Shown here piece after piece: positions 8,941 to 16,988 of a stretch of 64,000 nt of DNA. Under the pieces are notes generated by a model. That model saw only the letters and a list, made by a program, of their open reading frames with translations, was not told the DNA's origin and made no database searches. The number at the start of each line of letters is the position of its first letter. Position 1 is the stretch's first letter. Where the stretch lies: positions 11,160 through 75,159 of the forward strand of contig CAZKMA010000019.1 in assembly GCA_964553615.1 (NCBI GenBank), in the 5' to 3' direction. Source of the DNA: DATKUC01 sp964553615. Its GTDB lineage: Bacteria > Spirochaetota > Spirochaetia > DSM-27196 > DATKUC01. Position numbers and translations under genes: made by a program.

Positions 8941-10446
8941 TCAGTCCGCCTCTTTTTCCCAGAAGCGCGAGGTAATGACCTTCTCGTTGGTGAAAAAGTT
9001 GATGACCGACTTCCCCTGTGCCTTGATGTCTGAGAGCAGAGACGCCTTCATACCTCCAAACGGCAGATAGGCAACTGGAGCGGGAATGCCGATGTTGATA
9101 CCAATCATACCCGCCTGCGTTTCGAGCTTGAACGTGCGGGCAACGTGACCATCCTGCGTGTAGATTGATGCTCCGTTTCCGTACTCGTGGTCGTTGATTA
9201 TTGTTATGGCCTCGGCCAGATTTTCTGCACGGAGCATGACCACGACCGGGCCGAAAATCTCGGTCCGGTGAATCTTCATACCGGGTTTCACGTCCGTAAA
9301 AACTGTCGGTCCAATGAAGTGACCGTGCTCAGCTCCGCTAACACTCACGCCGCGGCCGTCCAGGGCAAGGGTTGCACCCTCGTCTATGCCGTCCTGAATA
9401 AGAGAAAGGATCCTATCCCTGGCCTTTTCCGAAATGACCGGCCCCATGACCATTGCCTCATTCAAGACGGCCGGATCCAGCGGATCTGCAACTCGTACCT
9501 TTTTCGAGGCCTCTACGAACTGCAATGCAACACTTCGATAGGTCTCATCGCCGACGCACACAATTGCAGACGCCGCCATGCAGCGCTGCCCGGCGCAGCC
9601 GTAGCAGCTCGTAATCATGTTCTGGATCGTCTTTTCCATGTTCGCGTCGGGCATTACCACCAGATGATTCTTTGCGCCTCCCATTGCCTGGAAACGCTTT
9701 CCATTTTCAACACAGCGGGCAGCAACCGTTCGGGCGGTGGCCGTTGATCCGACAAGCGACACCCCACGCACCAGGGGATGGGATACAAGCGCATCCGCCG
9801 CAACCCGATCGCCATTCACCACGTTGAACACTCCGGCAGGCAGTCCCGTTTCATGAACGTAGCCGGCAATGAGCTGCATGGTCAGCGGAACCTGCTCGGA
9901 CGGTTTTACGACGAACGTATTCCCGGTCGCGAGTGCATATGGGGCAAACCAGAACGGAACCATGGCGGGAAAGTTGAACGGCGCTATCATGCCGAATACG
10001 CCAATCGGAAGACGAATTACCTCGCCATCAATTGCGAAAGAGCTGTCGGTAATAATGTCTCCCTGCTGCAGAACGGGCATGCCGCAGGCAACCTCGAGAT
10101 TCTCTATTGCACGCTTCACTTCGGCAAGTGCATCGGCCATGCTCTTCCCATTTTCCTGCACAATTACGCGGGCAATGTCATCTTCATGCTCAACCATGAT
10201 ACGTTGCAGCTTATACAGGTAGGAGACGCGGCGGGAAACCGGAACATTCCGCCACTTCAGGAATGCTGCGTGCGCGGTCTCCACAACCCTGGTCGTTTCT
10301 TCGGAGGATGTGAGCGGCACCCGGGCAATTGTTTCCCCGGTGCTCGGATTCTCTACATCAAGCATACCCGCCTGCGGTGGAATCATGAAACTGCCGTCAC
10401 AGTAATTGCGAACGGTATTCATTGCATCGCTCTGTATATTTCCCAC
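8941..10446 (-). CDS. iolA: CoA-acylating malonate/methylmalonate-semialdehyde dehydrogenase
   Basis: NAD-dependent, CoA-acylating aldehyde dehydrogenase that converts malonate semialdehyde to acetyl-CoA and CO2, the last step of inositol catabolism. Its paralogue role in valine degradation uses methylmalonate semialdehyde. The aldehyde dehydrogenase fold is clear: NFPAMVPFWFAPYALATGN, the cofactor-binding TGNTFVVKPSEQVP, LVGSTATA, and catalytic Cys289 in GCAGQRCMAAS. Length 501 is normal. GTG at 10446 has an AGGGA site; ATG at 10422 (residue 9) is closer to where relatives begin and is a real alternative. It lies 11 bp after the transaldolase gene and is the last gene of the iolB-iolD-transaldolase-iolA unit, which supports the IolA role over the valine role. 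Confidence 0.92.
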   Translation of the reverse strand: MGNIQSDAMNTVRNYCDGSFMIPPQAGMLDVENPSTGETIARVPLTSSEETTRVVETAHAAFLKWRNVPVSRRVSYLYKLQRIMVEHEDDIARVIVQENGKSMADALAEVKRAIENLEVACGMPVLQQGDIITDSSFAIDGEVIRLPIGVFGMIAPFNFPAMVPFWFAPYALATGNTFVVKPSEQVPLTMQLIAGYVHETGLPAGVFNVVNGDRVAADALVSHPLVRGVSLVGSTATARTVAARCVENGKRFQAMGGAKNHLVVMPDANMEKTIQNMITSCYGCAGQRCMAASAIVCVGDETYRSVALQFVEASKKVRVADPLDPAVLNEAMVMGPVISEKARDRILSLIQDGIDEGATLALDGRGVSVSGAEHGHFIGPTVFTDVKPGMKIHRTEIFGPVVVMLRAENLAEAITIINDHEYGNGASIYTQDGHVARTFKLETQAGMIGINIGIPAPVAYLPFGGMKASLLSDIKAQGKSVINFFTNEKVITSRFWEKEAD

Positions 10447-10457
10447 TTTGTTTTTCC

Positions 10458-11558
10458 CTATTTCAGATCAGGATTTGGTATCATGATATCCCGGATTACC
10501 TCGACAAGCTGATGGTATCCGGCAATGAAAGAACGAAGGGTTCGAGCAGTGGCCCCGTAACCGTCAAACTCCTGTGCCGTCAACCCTTCCACATCGTATG
10601 CCTGAACGAAATCCGGAAACTTGCGCCGCAGTTCGGCAATAAGAGAAGGATCCACCTGCGTATCGATGCGGGATTCAACGCTCACGTCAGATTGGTTGAA
10701 TCGCCGGGCCCAGTTGTATGGAATAGTCAGCACCATGTCCGCGCCGATGAACTCGGACCAGTGGTAGTGGTTCCGATATGCAGCGGCGAGCAGTCGCGTG
10801 CGGTATCCCGCACGGCCGAAGATCTGGTACGCATGTTTCATAACCGCGACTCCCGCCCACTCGAGGTAGTCAGGATTGGTTATGATGTCCCTTCTGTCAG
10901 CAACGACCTTCAGCCAGTCGTCCACACGTCCGACCATTATCGTGCACACCGGAGACATACGGGTCGTATCCTTCCCCTCCCCCTCGCGTCGCGCAAGCCC
11001 ACGCTTTACCGCCTCGGCAACCGCAATTGACTGAGCAACGGTGAAACAGACAGTGGCATTAATGCTCACCCCCTGGTAGGTTGCCTCCTCTATTGCCTTG
11101 ACTCCGGCAGCAGTTGCCGGGATCTTCACCTGGATATTCGGCGCAAGACTCTGGAAGTGAAGTGTCTGGCGCAGTATCGCGTCCGCGTTCCGGTAAAGTC
11201 GGGGATCGGTCTGGATGGACAACCGTCCCTTCTTCCCGCCCTCGCGGTCGAAGACCGGTCTGAGCATCGCCGCACCCTTTACCGCCATCTCTTCGATCAA
11301 CTGCCAGGCAACCTCGTCTTCGCCGAACGTCGGGTTTTCCCGGATTATCTCACCAATCCGGTCCCTCCACAGATGCATCTCTTTTTTCAGGACATTGAAG
11401 ACAATGACGGGATTGGTCGTTGCGCCAACCGCGCCGTTGTCAATCCCGTACTGCAGCTCCTCTATTGAACAGGAATCGTTCCAGTAGTCGGTGTGCGTAG
11501 TGCTGCCCATTCGGGCAAGCGGACTCTCCTGCATACGGTCTTTCTTCGTTGTGCTCAC
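10458..11558 (-). CDS. Transaldolase family protein within the inositol operon
   Basis: Class I (Schiff-base) aldolase fold that transfers a dihydroxyacetone unit between sugars. Visible motifs: ATTNPVIV (residues 46-53), the Schiff-base lysine K145 in IQVKIPATAAGVKAIEE, and GVSINATVCFTVAQ after the lysine. At 366 residues it is longer than the ~315-residue TalB type, with an added C-terminal region (Asn/Trp/Arg-rich, around 280-366). The start is GTG at 11558 behind GGAGGAAAG. It lies between iolD and iolA with short spacers, so it is part of the inositol operon. Known inositol operons have the IolC kinase and IolJ aldolase at this metabolic point and neither is adjacent here. A transaldolase acting on 2-deoxy-5-keto-gluconate would release malonate semialdehyde, the IolA substrate. 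That substrate assignment is my inference. Confidence 0.85.
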   Translation of the reverse strand: MSTTKKDRMQESPLARMGSTTHTDYWNDSCSIEELQYGIDNGAVGATTNPVIVFNVLKKEMHLWRDRIGEIIRENPTFGEDEVAWQLIEEMAVKGAAMLRPVFDREGGKKGRLSIQTDPRLYRNADAILRQTLHFQSLAPNIQVKIPATAAGVKAIEEATYQGVSINATVCFTVAQSIAVAEAVKRGLARREGEGKDTTRMSPVCTIMVGRVDDWLKVVADRRDIITNPDYLEWAGVAVMKHAYQIFGRAGYRTRLLAAAYRNHYHWSEFIGADMVLTIPYNWARRFNQSDVSVESRIDTQVDPSLIAELRRKFPDFVQAYDVEGLTAQEFDGYGATARTLRSFIAGYHQLVEVIRDIMIPNPDLK

Positions 11559-11583
11559 CAGTCTTTCCTCCGTATTCGGTATC

Positions 11584-13449
11584 TCAGAACTTCATTGTCG
11601 AATCAAGGTGCGCCTCGAGATCCTGCCGTGCATTCTGCACCGAGGAGCTCGTGGAAACCTCAGGAACCCCAACGCGCCACCAGCTGTCGTATCCGTGCGT
11701 CATCGATTTCGGAGTGACCTTGATATCGATAACAACCGGACCCGTTGCGCTCTTTGCCGCATTGAACGCCGTGTGAAGCTGATCGATTGTCCGGACAGTA
11801 TATCCAAGCGCACCGTACGCCTGCGCATGCAACGCGAAATCAACCGTCAGGTATTCTCCGGTAAGCTTGCCGGTGGAAGCATCCCGCTTCCGCCACTCAT
11901 TTCCGTAGCTCGAAATACCCTGATTGGTCTGCAGGTTGTCGATGACCTGGAAACCGTTGTTGTCGAAGACAAGGACAATCATCCTTATCCCCTCCTGCAC
12001 GGCGGTCAAGAGCTCGGAGTGGAGCATGACATACCCGCCATCTCCCACCAGCGCATACACCTCCCGATCCGGCGCAGCAAGCCTTGCGCCCAGCGCGGCA
12101 TTTATCTCGTATCCCATGCAACTGAAGCCGTACTCCATGTGATAGCTTCCGCGGGCACCCGGGCGCCAGACGCGCTGCATGTCGCCGGGAAGGCTCCCCG
12201 AAGCGCTGACCACAACCGCGCCGGGATCGAGCAGCGTCTCATTCAACTCGCCGAGGACGCGCACCTGGCTCAGACCTGCGGGGTCGTCCTCCCGGTATAG
12301 CCGGTCGACCTCTGCCTTCCACTCACTCCGTACGTCGGCAATTCGGGCCCCGTGCCCGGCGTGGTAGTTCTTGCGCGATAGTCCACGAGAAAGCTGCTCG
12401 AGCGCCTCCCGTGCATCGGCCAGAAGCGGCTCGCCGTTGAGCTTCATGGCGTCGAAGGATCCGACATTGATTGCAAGCACCTTGAGATCCGGATTCTGGA
12501 ATGCCCATTTGCTGGCTGTGGTGAAATCTCCCATCCGTGTCCCCACCGCGAGCACGAGATCCGCATCCCGCGCAATCCGGTTCGCAGACTCCGCGCCCGT
12601 TACGCCAATGCCGCCAAGATTCATCGGATGATCCCAGGCAACCGTTCCCTTACCCGCCTGAGTCTCCCCGAAGGGGATGCCGAAATCGGAAGCAAACTGC
12701 GCAAAGACATCTCCCGCTTCACTGTAGCGAACGCCGCCACCGCAAATCATGACCGGTCTGGTGCTCGCACAGATCAGATCGATTGCACGCTTGAGCGCCG
12801 ACGTGCCCGGCTGCTGTCGATCCAGATGGTACACCCGCTTCTGCAGGAAGACCTCCGGGAAATCGTACGCCTCGGCCTGCACATCCTGGGGCAGCGCAAC
12901 CGTTACCGCCCCGGTCTCCGCCGGATCCGTCAGAACTCGCATGGCGTTAACCATTGCCGACATCAGTTGCTCCGGTCTGCTCACCCTGTCCCAGTACCTG
13001 CTCACCGGCTTGAACGCATCGTTCGCGGTCACCGTGAGATCTCCCGGCGACTCCACCTGCTGCAAGACCGGATCCGGCTGTCTGCAGGCGAACGTATCCC
13101 CGGGCAGAAAGAGCACCGGAATGCGATTCACCGTAGCCGTTGCCGCCGCAGTCACCATGTTCATCGCGCCCGGCCCAATTGAGCTCGTAACCGCGTAGAT
13201 ACGCCGGCGGTTGTGCTGTTTCGCAAAACCCATCGCAGCGTGAGCCATTCCCTGTTCACTGTGACCCTGCCGAAAAATCAGGGAGTGGTCACTCTCGACG
13301 ATAGCCTCGCCCAGTCCGACGACATTTCCGTGGCCGAAAATTCCAAAAATCCCTTCAACAAACTTGTACTCGACTCCGTCCATTTCGACGAATTGATTGT
13401 CGAGGAACCGAACCAGTGCCTGAGCCATGGTCAACCGTACCGTCTTCAT
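11584..13449 (-). CDS. iolD: 3D-(3,5/4)-trihydroxycyclohexane-1,2-dione acylhydrolase (decyclizing)
   Basis: Thiamine-diphosphate enzyme that opens the ring of the diketo-inositol intermediate to give 5-deoxy-glucuronate. The three acetolactate-synthase-like domains are present: N-terminal Pyr domain with the catalytic-glutamate region (KFVEGIFGIFGHGNVVGLGE and GHSEQGMAHAAMGFAKQ), a central domain, and the C-terminal ThDP motif GDGGYVMLHSELLTAVQ ending in DNNGFQVIDNLQ. 621 residues is typical of IolD. ATG at 13449 (MKTVRLTMAQ) is chosen because AAGGAG precedes it by 6 nt; the longer frame starting at 13488 has no such support. It begins 11 bp after iolB, in the expected pathway order. Confidence 0.95.
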   Translation of the reverse strand: MKTVRLTMAQALVRFLDNQFVEMDGVEYKFVEGIFGIFGHGNVVGLGEAIVESDHSLIFRQGHSEQGMAHAAMGFAKQHNRRRIYAVTSSIGPGAMNMVTAAATATVNRIPVLFLPGDTFACRQPDPVLQQVESPGDLTVTANDAFKPVSRYWDRVSRPEQLMSAMVNAMRVLTDPAETGAVTVALPQDVQAEAYDFPEVFLQKRVYHLDRQQPGTSALKRAIDLICASTRPVMICGGGVRYSEAGDVFAQFASDFGIPFGETQAGKGTVAWDHPMNLGGIGVTGAESANRIARDADLVLAVGTRMGDFTTASKWAFQNPDLKVLAINVGSFDAMKLNGEPLLADAREALEQLSRGLSRKNYHAGHGARIADVRSEWKAEVDRLYREDDPAGLSQVRVLGELNETLLDPGAVVVSASGSLPGDMQRVWRPGARGSYHMEYGFSCMGYEINAALGARLAAPDREVYALVGDGGYVMLHSELLTAVQEGIRMIVLVFDNNGFQVIDNLQTNQGISSYGNEWRKRDASTGKLTGEYLTVDFALHAQAYGALGYTVRTIDQLHTAFNAAKSATGPVVIDIKVTPKSMTHGYDSWWRVGVPEVSTSSSVQNARQDLEAHLDSTMKF

Positions 13450-13460
13450 GACATGCTCCT

Positions 13461-14276
13461 TCAGTTGCCCGGAGGATTCAAGACCCATTCATGCTCGGGC
13501 GTGAATATTCGTGAATCCGGGCCAAATCTATCGTTGGGGAGATGGGGAATCATCCAGATGTAGTACATTGTGTAGCCGGGAGCAGACGTCTGCGGATGAA
13601 CCACGCGCGGAGGAATGGTAACCGTATCGCGCGATTGCACCTTGAACACATCATCTCCCTGCTCGGAAAAACCAAAACCCTGATCCGGGAAGAAGCGAAA
13701 GTGATAGATCTCGGGTTGCGCGTGGAAATGTGGAGGGTAACTCGACCATCTGCCGGGAAAATTCACCACCTCGCCCAACACCATCTGGCTCCACGGAGCC
13801 GTTGCCGCATCGAAGAACGTTCTGACCACCCGCGTGCTTGTCCCCTCGAGTATCCCCTCGCCGAACCGCTCACTGCGGTACTCTCCCGGGGACCAGATGC
13901 GGGGAGGAAACCGAACCGGATTCAGTACCGCCTGTACGGCAAGCTCCGCCACCCCGCCAACCGTGGAAATGGTGACAGCCGTCCCGAGCGGCACATGCAC
14001 GACCACAGGCTCCTGTTCGAGGAGATCGTGCCGTTCGATTTCTACGCTCCCTTCCTCGCCCTCACGCCCTTCGGCACTCTCGAGTTTCCACTCGATTCGC
14101 ACCGCACCGTTCATGAGCAGAAAAGCGCGTTCCCTCACCCGTTCATCGGTGTGCGGATGTGCTGGGTCAATTTTGAGGATTCCGAAATCGGTAAGCATGT
14201 GGGGTTGCTCACCGTCAAGCGCGGTAATTGCGGTGTACCCGATTGGAAAAGGTACAAGGGGTCTCCGGATCAGCAC
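13461..14276 (-). CDS. iolB: 5-deoxy-glucuronate isomerase
   Basis: Cupin-fold isomerase that converts 5-deoxy-D-glucuronate into 2-deoxy-5-keto-D-gluconate. The recognisable IolB stretch is YPPHFHAQPEIYHFRFFPD, with the metal-binding histidines and glutamate, followed by VQSRDTVTIPPRVVHPQTSA and YMMYYIW-like strands near the end. At 271 residues it has the usual length. GTG at 14276 has an excellent AAAGGAGG site 6-7 nt upstream. It is the first gene of the iolB-iolD-transaldolase-iolA unit. A promoter and a 15-bp palindrome lie 40-85 bp upstream. Confidence 0.95.
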   Translation of the reverse strand: MLIRRPLVPFPIGYTAITALDGEQPHMLTDFGILKIDPAHPHTDERVRERAFLLMNGAVRIEWKLESAEGREGEEGSVEIERHDLLEQEPVVVHVPLGTAVTISTVGGVAELAVQAVLNPVRFPPRIWSPGEYRSERFGEGILEGTSTRVVRTFFDAATAPWSQMVLGEVVNFPGRWSSYPPHFHAQPEIYHFRFFPDQGFGFSEQGDDVFKVQSRDTVTIPPRVVHPQTSAPGYTMYYIWMIPHLPNDRFGPDSRIFTPEHEWVLNPPGN

Positions 14277-14314
14277 CGTTCGCCTCCTTTCGCCGGTTCA
14301 TCAGTGTATTGTCT

Positions 14315-14362
14315 TATCATCTGATGATAGGATACTATATCGTGCCTCCCTTGAAGTATCAA
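14315..14362 (-). promoter_or_regulatory. Candidate promoter and operator of the iolB operon
   Basis: Read on the minus strand: -35 TTGATA (14362-14357), 17-nt spacer, -10 TATAGT (14339-14334), then the perfect 15-bp palindrome TATCATCTGATGATA (14329-14315) at the expected transcription start. The palindrome shape suits an FCD-type GntR repressor, and one is encoded nearby (15295-16038). The -35 hexamer is the end of a repeated palindrome (see the repeat at 14353). Confidence 0.55.
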
Positions 14363-14376
14363 CAAGCGTGTTGATA
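14353..14376 (+). repeat. Palindromic repeat, copy 1
   Basis: GAAG followed by TATCAACAAGCGTGTTGATA (core 14357-14376). The arms ATCAACA/TGTTGAT flank an AGCG loop. It is the only copy not attached to a gene 3' end in matching orientation. It lies 128 bp before copy 2 in the 240-bp gap between iolB and the TSUP gene. Confidence 0.75.
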
Positions 14377-14484
14377 AACACCGTACGCTCGAATGCCGGA
14401 CCAGACCGTGTGCCGCCGACAAACCCGTGCGGTGGCGGGCGTTCCGCAGCGCAGTCTTTTCCCGTTTTTGGTTCCGCCTAACCG

Positions 14485-14508
14485 TATCAACACGGTTGTT
14501 GACACTTC
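14485..14508 (-). repeat. Palindromic repeat, copy 2
   Basis: Read on the minus strand it is GAAGTGTCAACAACCGTG followed by TTGATA, the AACCG-loop form of the same family. It begins about 9 bp after the TSUP transporter stop and points in that gene's direction. The ~108 bp between copies 1 and 2 has no recognisable gene. Confidence 0.75.
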
Positions 14509-14516
14509 GGAGGGGT

Positions 14517-15275
14517 CTAAAAGAACAGCCGGATTGCCGCGATAGCGGTGGCAACAATAACAAGGATGCGATACGGCTTGTCCCGGATCTTCTTCACTAT
14601 CGCGACCCCAAGAAACGCGCCGCCGATGATGATCGGCACCATTGTAAGGTCGAGTGCCACGGTCTCAATGGTGATGGTGTGCCAGAATATTATATGCAGG
14701 GGCACCTTCAGGAGGTTTACTATGAAAAAGAACCACGCGCCGGTACCGATGTACGAGTTCTTCGGAAGGCGCATGGACAGCAGATAGAGTGCCATGACCG
14801 GGCCGGCGGCGTTCCCGACCATCGTGGTAAAACCGCCGGCAAGTCCAAGGAGTGCCGCGATCCACCATGTGTCGGGAATCATTATCTCGCTGCCTCGCGT
14901 CTCCCGGTAGATCATGATTACAAGTCCAAGCAGAATGGTAGTGGACATGAGCTGACGGAACTGCAGATCGGAGATGTGGGCTCCGACGAAAACACCAAGT
15001 CCTATTCCGACGATTGCCCACGGCAGAAGCCGGATAACGTACTTCCACTGGGCGTGGCGGTTATAGTAGATCACTGCAAAGATGTCGCCGGTTATCAGCA
15101 GCGGAAGCATGATCCCGCTCGAATCGCGTCCGCCGAAGATTGCCGCGGCAATCGGGATGGTGATCATTGAAACTCCCGGCAGGCCGGTCTTGGCCATGCC
15201 TATGAGCAGGGCCGATCCACCCAGAAGTATCCAGTTGAGAAGTGAGAGATGAAACGAGGTTAACAGAGTCTGCAT
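14517..15275 (-). CDS. TSUP family (TauE/SafE, DUF81) membrane transporter
   Basis: Integral membrane protein of 252 residues with about eight hydrophobic segments. The family features are visible: an N-terminal GGSALLIGMAKTGLPGVSM, a mid-protein hinge, and the second repeat around LLGLAGGFTTMVGNAAGPV. TSUP proteins export or import small sulfur- or carboxylate-containing anions such as sulfite, sulfoacetate or glyoxylate. Here the gene lies 19 bp after the GntR gene in the iolG-iolE-gntR unit, so a substrate linked to inositol breakdown is possible, perhaps an overflow acid. That is inference; no substrate can be read from the sequence. ATG at 15275 follows a GGAG site. Confidence 0.88.
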   Translation of the reverse strand: MQTLLTSFHLSLLNWILLGGSALLIGMAKTGLPGVSMITIPIAAAIFGGRDSSGIMLPLLITGDIFAVIYYNRHAQWKYVIRLLPWAIVGIGLGVFVGAHISDLQFRQLMSTTILLGLVIMIYRETRGSEIMIPDTWWIAALLGLAGGFTTMVGNAAGPVMALYLLSMRLPKNSYIGTGAWFFFIVNLLKVPLHIIFWHTITIETVALDLTMVPIIIGGAFLGVAIVKKIRDKPYRILVIVATAIAAIRLFF

Positions 15276-15294
15276 GCGTATACCGCTCCAGATA

Positions 15295-16038
15295 TTATGA
15301 TTCTATGGATCGACGTGCATCCGTTGCTTCGGTCAGAAGTCGTCGGATTCTCAGGAAATGATCGTTGTGACGTTTGAGAGCTTCGGCGGCATCTCCGGAC
15401 CGTAAACAGTCAATGATCTCCTGATGATCTACGGTGATCTCAGACAGGTCCCGAATTGCGTTGTATGTGCGAAGGATCTCCTCCTGCATGAATCCGTGCA
15501 GTGTACGGTAAATGGCTGCAAAGAGCGCATTTCCGGTTGCCTCGATCAGGGCGGCGTGAAACTCGTAGTCCTGCTGGGCCAGGTCGGCCCGAAGTGAAGC
15601 GGCTGCAGCACTCTTCATCTTGTTCACGCTGGCCTGAAGCCGGGCGAGCACTACACCGGCGGCGTCCGGATTCGCAGAAAGATCGGATACCACGCGGTCC
15701 ACTCCCTCCTGCTCGATTATCCGCCGAAGATCGATGATCTCTCCGAGGCTGTTCTGTCCAAGCAGGATGGACCAGGTTATGGCTTCCTCGGAGATCTTCG
15801 ATCGATCACACACGAAGGTGCCCTTGGGCACACGAGCCTCGAGGACGCCGATATGTTGAAATATCTTCACAGCTTCTCGGACAGACGATCGGCCGACGCC
15901 GAACATTTCGGACAACTCGCTCTCGGTCGGAATCTTATCGTTGACCTTGAAGCGTCCGGACGCAATCAGATCCTTTATCCGCGTCATGACCTGTGCCACA
16001 ACGGTCTTCTGTTGTATCCTGTCGGAGTTGTCAGTCAT
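15295..16038 (-). CDS. FadR-subfamily (FCD) GntR transcriptional regulator
   Basis: Repressor-type regulator of 247 residues. The N-terminal winged helix-turn-helix of the GntR family is clear (IPTESELSEMFGVGRSSVREAVKIF, residues 36-60), followed by an all-helical FCD ligand domain. In the FCD domain the metal/ligand residues can be seen: DLRRIIEQEGV, QQDYEFHAALIEATGN with Asp/His, and TVDHQEIIDCLRSGD. ATG at 16038 has a GGGAGA site. It is the third gene of the iolG operon, 27 bp after iolE, so it probably senses an inositol-pathway intermediate and controls both iol units. The palindrome at 14315-14329 is a plausible target. Confidence 0.9.
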   Translation of the reverse strand: MTDNSDRIQQKTVVAQVMTRIKDLIASGRFKVNDKIPTESELSEMFGVGRSSVREAVKIFQHIGVLEARVPKGTFVCDRSKISEEAITWSILLGQNSLGEIIDLRRIIEQEGVDRVVSDLSANPDAAGVVLARLQASVNKMKSAAAASLRADLAQQDYEFHAALIEATGNALFAAIYRTLHGFMQEEILRTYNAIRDLSEITVDHQEIIDCLRSGDAAEALKRHNDHFLRIRRLLTEATDARRSIES

Positions 16039-16065
16039 GTTCTCTCCCGGTCGCTGCAGCAGGAG

Positions 16066-16965
16066 TCAGGCAATAAGGTCACGGACAAACTCCCGGTTGC
16101 GGCGTGCGCATTCGCTCGGGCTTCCCATCCCGGGTAGCACGTCCTGTTCCACGACAATCCACCCGTCATATTCTCGGTTTTTCAGCTCCTGCGCAATCAT
16201 CGAAAAGTCGACGCTTCCGCGGCCGAGCTCGCAGAACACTCCCTCTCTCACCGCGCGCAGATAGTCCCACCGTTCCGCCCTGCTCCTCGCGGCGACCTCG
16301 GCGGAGCAATCCTTGAAATGGATGTGCCAGATTCTATCCCAGAACAGGCGTATCGCTGCTTCGGGGTACCCGCCCCCGTACCGGTAGTGGCCCATATCAA
16401 GCACGAGCCCGAATGAATCTTCCGGAGTGGAAGCGAGAAGTTTCTCGATCTCTGCGGCTGTTTCGACATATCCTCCGCAGTGATGATGGAAAGCGGTTCT
16501 GACTCCGGTCTCATCTCTGACGGCTCGGGCAAATCCGGCTGCACCATCGGCAAATACTCGCCACTCGTCGGCCGAGAGAGATAGATCAGGCGTTACCCGG
16601 CCGGCGTGGTTTGTGCGCGAGGGAACGGAACCGTTCTGGTCTGCAAGCACAACCAGAGCATCGGGAAAACCTGCTTCGGCCATGAGCCGGGCCGTGCGGA
16701 CTCCCTGCGCGATTCCCTCTTTGTGAGCGGATGCGTCGCCAAGCGCCACCGGCACAAACGCACCCACCAATTGTAGCTCTCGCGCAGCAAGCACATCCCG
16801 AAGCAGGGCAGGGTCCGTCGGCATAAATCCCCAGTCTCCGAGCTCTGTGCCGGAATAACCGGTCTCCTGCATCTCATCGAGTACCCGTTCATATCCGGCA
16901 GTCTCCCCTTCCAGCCCGAACTCGAGGACTCCCCATGAGCACGGTGCGTTCGCAATCCTGATCAC
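16066..16965 (-). CDS. iolE: Inosose dehydratase-like TIM-barrel protein (IolE family)
   Basis: Xylose-isomerase-like TIM barrel of 299 residues. IolE removes water from 2-keto-myo-inositol to give the diketo compound used by IolD. The start IRIANAPCSWGVLEF is typical of the IolE/MocC group, and metal-ligand segments are visible: HHHCGGYVET, LVLDMGHYRYGGG, and WHIHFKDC near the C-terminal third. GTG at 16965 is chosen because AAGGAG sits 6 nt upstream; the longer frame from TTG 16992 is less likely. It starts 23 bp after iolG. An inosose isomerase (IolI-type) role is the main alternative, but IolE is favoured because the operon otherwise lacks a dehydratase. Confidence 0.85.
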   Translation of the reverse strand: MIRIANAPCSWGVLEFGLEGETAGYERVLDEMQETGYSGTELGDWGFMPTDPALLRDVLAARELQLVGAFVPVALGDASAHKEGIAQGVRTARLMAEAGFPDALVVLADQNGSVPSRTNHAGRVTPDLSLSADEWRVFADGAAGFARAVRDETGVRTAFHHHCGGYVETAAEIEKLLASTPEDSFGLVLDMGHYRYGGGYPEAAIRLFWDRIWHIHFKDCSAEVAARSRAERWDYLRAVREGVFCELGRGSVDFSMIAQELKNREYDGWIVVEQDVLPGMGSPSECARRNREFVRDLIA

Positions 16966-16988
16966 ACGCTTCTCCTTGTGTCTGCCGT

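Noticed and set aside
14353..14508. Repeat pairs as integron attC sites
   Set aside because: Inverted core pairs about 128 bp apart recall attC, but the GTTRRRY/RYYYAAC cores do not match, no integrase gene or cassette array is present, and single copies occur.
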